The notes below the pieces were generated by a model that saw only the letters and a program-made list of their open reading frames with translations, searched no databases and was not told the origin of the DNA. Shown one piece after another: positions 62,054-64,000 of a stretch of DNA of 64,000 bases; position 1 is the stretch's first letter, and each line of letters begins with the position of its first letter. Made by a program: the position numbers and the translations under genes. This stretch comes from Hexactinellida sp. DTS-2022. Its lineage: Eukaryota; Porifera; Hexactinellida. Where the stretch lies: assembly GCA_028753945.1 (NCBI GenBank), contig JAPNXP010000005.1, forward strand, positions 1,364,001-1,428,000, read 5' to 3'.

Positions 62054-63006
62054 CAGAGTGGAGCATGGGTCGATGGGTCGATGGGTCATGGGTCATGGGT
62101 CAGATGGGTCACCTAAATCGATGGGTCAGATGGGTCATGGGTCACGGCTCCGTGACCCATGACCCATGACCCATGTGGAATTTCAATGTAATCTTCAGTT
62201 AAAATACGTTTCACTCATCATCATCAATATTATTATAACATTGATGTGCATTGAAATACTAAACGTATTCGACATTGCAACAAGTAGGTTTGTTGAGGTA
62301 ATTTAAACGGTTATTCTGTTATTCTGTTAATGTTACACTATAGTATTTAGATATTTAAAATTGTGTGATGGGTCAATGGGTCACTCGATGGGTCATGGGT
62401 CAATGGGTCAGAAATGGGATGGGTCAGATGGGTCATGGGCAGGGTTGGGTCCAAATACGTATTTGTACTTGTATTTGTATTTGATTTTTCTGAAATTGGG
62501 TATTTGTATTTGTATCTGTATTTGAATATCATATGTTAGGTGTATTTGTAATTGTATTTGAAGTCGAGAATAAGTATTCATATATGTATTTGTATTTGGT
62601 TTCTATATTTGACAAATAAATTTATAACACGAAAGATTGTGTTGCTGGTAAAATATTTCGTCCAGATAGATGTCGCCTAAGTGATGAACGTTTCGAACAA
62701 CATATCATTAATTGCAACCAAGAAAAGTATAGTGATAGTTAAACTAGGTAATTTATGATAGAAATAATATTTAATAACAATTATCGTTTTCTGTGAGAAT
62801 TTTGTTTAATTTGGTAATTGCTAAATCGTATTTGTATTTGTATTTGTATTTGTATTTGTAATTGTATTTGAATCTATTAATTTAGGCGTAATTGTATTCG
62901 TATTTGGTTTCTGCTCAGTGTATTTGTATTTGTATTTGATCAAGAAAAATGTATTTGAACCCAACCCTGGTCATGGGTCACCAATGTTGACCCATGGTCC
63001 ACTCTG
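62054..63006. mobile_element. hAT-type MITE with GACCCAT repeats, duplication CATGTAAG
   Basis: Same family as 39041-39445, in reverse orientation. Ends CAGAGTGGAGCATGGGTC and (reverse) CAGAGTGGACCATGGGTC; exact 8-bp repeats catgtaag at 62046-62053 and 63007-63014. The shared core is 62170-62365. It carries a nested element at 62440-62969. Confidence 0.92.
62440..62969. mobile_element. nested hAT-type MITE of GTATTT repeats, duplication GTCATGGG
   Basis: Ends CAGGGTTGGGTCCAAATAC and (reverse) CAGGGTTGGGTTCAAATAC. Exact 8-bp repeats gtcatggg at 62432-62439 and 62970-62977. Long runs of the hexamer gtattt lie near both ends, with a unique core at 62600-62820. Confidence 0.92.
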
Positions 63007-63175
63007 CATGTAAGTCAATGTGTTAAAAGTATACAAATATATCAAATATACATGTAAGTCAAATGTGTTAAAAGCATTCAAATCTTAGTACGTACTACGG
63101 ATATGAATGTGATGAACTTTAAAAGTATACAAACGCAAATTTATCACAATATTATTTTGTAATTAAACTGTCAAT

Positions 63176-63228
63176 CGTTCCGTTCCGTTCCGTTCCGTTC
63201 CGTTCCGTTCCGTTCCGTTCCGTTCCGT
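63176..63228. repeat. (TTCCG)n microsatellite
   Basis: Ten and a half perfect pentamers of cgttc/ttccg followed by a small imperfect palindrome with attacggaa and ttccgtaaatta. Interior to the chromosome here, so not a telomere end. Confidence 0.9.
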
Positions 63229-63289
63229 AAATTAAAATTAGGCATCAACAAATTACGGAACTATTCCGTTCCGTAAATTAGGTATGTCC

Positions 63290-63619
63290 TATAATTTGTC
63301 CATCTCCCCCATTTATAGAGGTCATTTTGTATGGGATACTAATTCCTATATAATTAAGGTCCCCCATTCCCCACTTCCCCGCTTATAGAGGATTATTTGT
63401 ATGGAAATTAAGGAATATCAGGGCCATAGCCACTGGTCAGGTTGGTCAGGTTTCAACCTGACCACTTTTGGTTGATTAATTTCCCAATATGGCACCACTC
63501 TGGTAAGATTAACATGACCACTTTGATTTTGGTGGCTACGGCCCTGAATATGGGCCAAAATTTCACGGTTATAGAGGTTCCCCATTTATAGAGACCCCAC
63601 TTATAGAGGTTGCACTGTA
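63290..63619. mobile_element. pogo/Tigger-type MITE remnant
   Basis: The right end in reverse is CAGTGCAACCTCTATAAGTG, next to TA at 63620. Inside are repeated 'cccatttatagaggt' words. The left end is not clear. It is interrupted by the palindromic MITE 63419-63546. Confidence 0.55.
63419..63546. mobile_element. palindromic MITE, CAGGGCC ends, 5-bp repeat AATAT
   Basis: Ends CAGGGCCATAGCCACTGG and (reverse) CAGGGCCGTAGCCACC, interior tggtcaggtt palindrome. aatat flanks it at 63414-63418 and 63547-63551. Sister of 13340-13487. Confidence 0.78.
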
Positions 63620-63648
63620 CATTATATCACATTAAATCTACAACTCAC

Positions 63649-64000
63649 AGAATTGACTATACTATTCCCTTGAATGGTGCTGCTGCTCTTGTGTGACATC
63701 ACCAACCCGTTGGGGGCAACCTCGGAAGAGAAAATTCTCGGGAAGGGGTGTCTGAGGAAGAGGGGGGAGTTGGCTAGCATAGAGAAGCTGGCACAAGCCG
63801 TGTACCTACTCCCGAACTCATGACTGATGACGTCACTAAGTGACGTGTACGAGTCATAAGAACTGCCGCCTATGTCGAACAACCTGTAGGAGGCGGGTAT
63901 CCCTCTAGCCACGCTACAGGCCGCTATGGGGCCGGCGGAGGGGTGCAGGGAGGGGGTCAGATAGACTCCGGAGGAGAGCGGGTGCAGGGATAGGGAGTGC
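63649..64000 (-). CDS. MSTO1: inferred Misato (MSTO1/DML1) exon, continues beyond the window
   Basis: Open for 117 codons from the window edge on the minus strand and much more GC-rich than its surroundings. It ends at a consensus donor, TCT|GTGAGT, in phase 0. Readable phrases are GVYLTPSLHPSAGPIAACSV, RGIPASYRLFD, SFSMLANSPLFLRHPFPRIF and SSEVAPNGLVMSH. From memory of the family, Misato has in this order a C.PSG..CFAQSVV.RGI phrase, an SS.LLLTP phrase, a P.PHLFSS...GMV phrase, then V-S-I-P; the exon fits to V-N-S and the next exon continues V-P. The GTG near 63912 is an internal Val, not a start. The middle and N-terminal (tubulin-like) parts would lie outside the window. Identification is by remembered similarity, so moderate. 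Confidence 0.62.

Larger units (their letters stand above)
37881..63648 (-). other. inferred 25.8-kb intron of Misato filled with transposons
   Basis: If both exons belong to one gene, this is one phase-0 intron. The minus-strand donor is TCT|GTGAGT at 63648-63643 and the acceptor ATCTAG ends at 37881. Everything recognised inside is mobile or repetitive DNA; no further Misato exon was seen. Parts with nothing recognisable: 38385-38600, 38691-38860, 45400-45660 aside from its host element, and 61690-62045. Confidence 0.55.

Noticed and set aside
63176..63228. TTCCG repeat as a telomere
   Set aside because: Only about ten units, in the middle of transposon debris with coding DNA beyond it.
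63622..63912. A short gene starting at about 63912
   Set aside because: The apparent start is a GTG in a frame that stays open to the window edge, and the 3' end passes a consensus splice donor, so it is an internal exon.

Overview
The window looks like AT-rich nuclear DNA of an animal, probably an invertebrate. It carries animal protein families (a BTAF1/Mot1 ATPase and, by inference, the end of a Misato/MSTO1 gene), spliceosomal splice sites, and hAT, pogo/Tigger, FLYWCH-MULE, THAP and TTAA-targeting DNA transposons. The species cannot be fixed from the sequence. No rRNA, tRNA, CRISPR or prokaryotic operon was seen.

Layout. 1-1743 is the 3' flank of BTAF1 with old pogo-like debris. 1744-7200 (minus) is a complete BTAF1 gene in one uninterrupted 1818-codon frame. 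7.2-13.2 kb is intergenic DNA full of short inverted-repeat transposons. 13.2-36.1 kb is a mostly head-to-tail array of 0.85-1.5 kb non-coding units, each carrying a hairpin with arms of about 50 bp; several later transposons sit in it. 36.3-37.3 kb is a hAT-type element with another inside it. 37659-37880 (minus) and 63649-64000 (minus) are two exons that I infer to be the C-terminal end of one Misato (MSTO1/DML1) gene. Reading phase, splice signals and remembered family sequence all agree. The 25.8 kb between them would be one intron.

That inferred intron holds a broken FLYWCH-MULE transposase (38.9-40.6 kb) split by a hAT-type MITE, two more blocks of the hairpin array, and a 9.3 kb inverted-repeat element (41443-50776). 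The large element contains a broken Tigger/pogo transposase, itself split by a THAP-domain (P-like) transposon. The intron also holds a second MULE-like transposase relic on the minus strand (58.1-59.5 kb), a large inverted minisatellite (60.4-61.6 kb), and a three-level nest at 62.0-63.0 kb.

Order of events can be read from the DNA: many elements are flanked by exact 8-bp target duplications (hAT type), 4-bp TTAA or TA duplications, and several have an empty-site copy elsewhere in the window. The two most unusual things are the hairpin-bearing head-to-tail family, and a set of hAT-type MITEs whose ends consist of different simple repeats. No autonomous element with an intact transposase is present, so what moved these elements must lie elsewhere.
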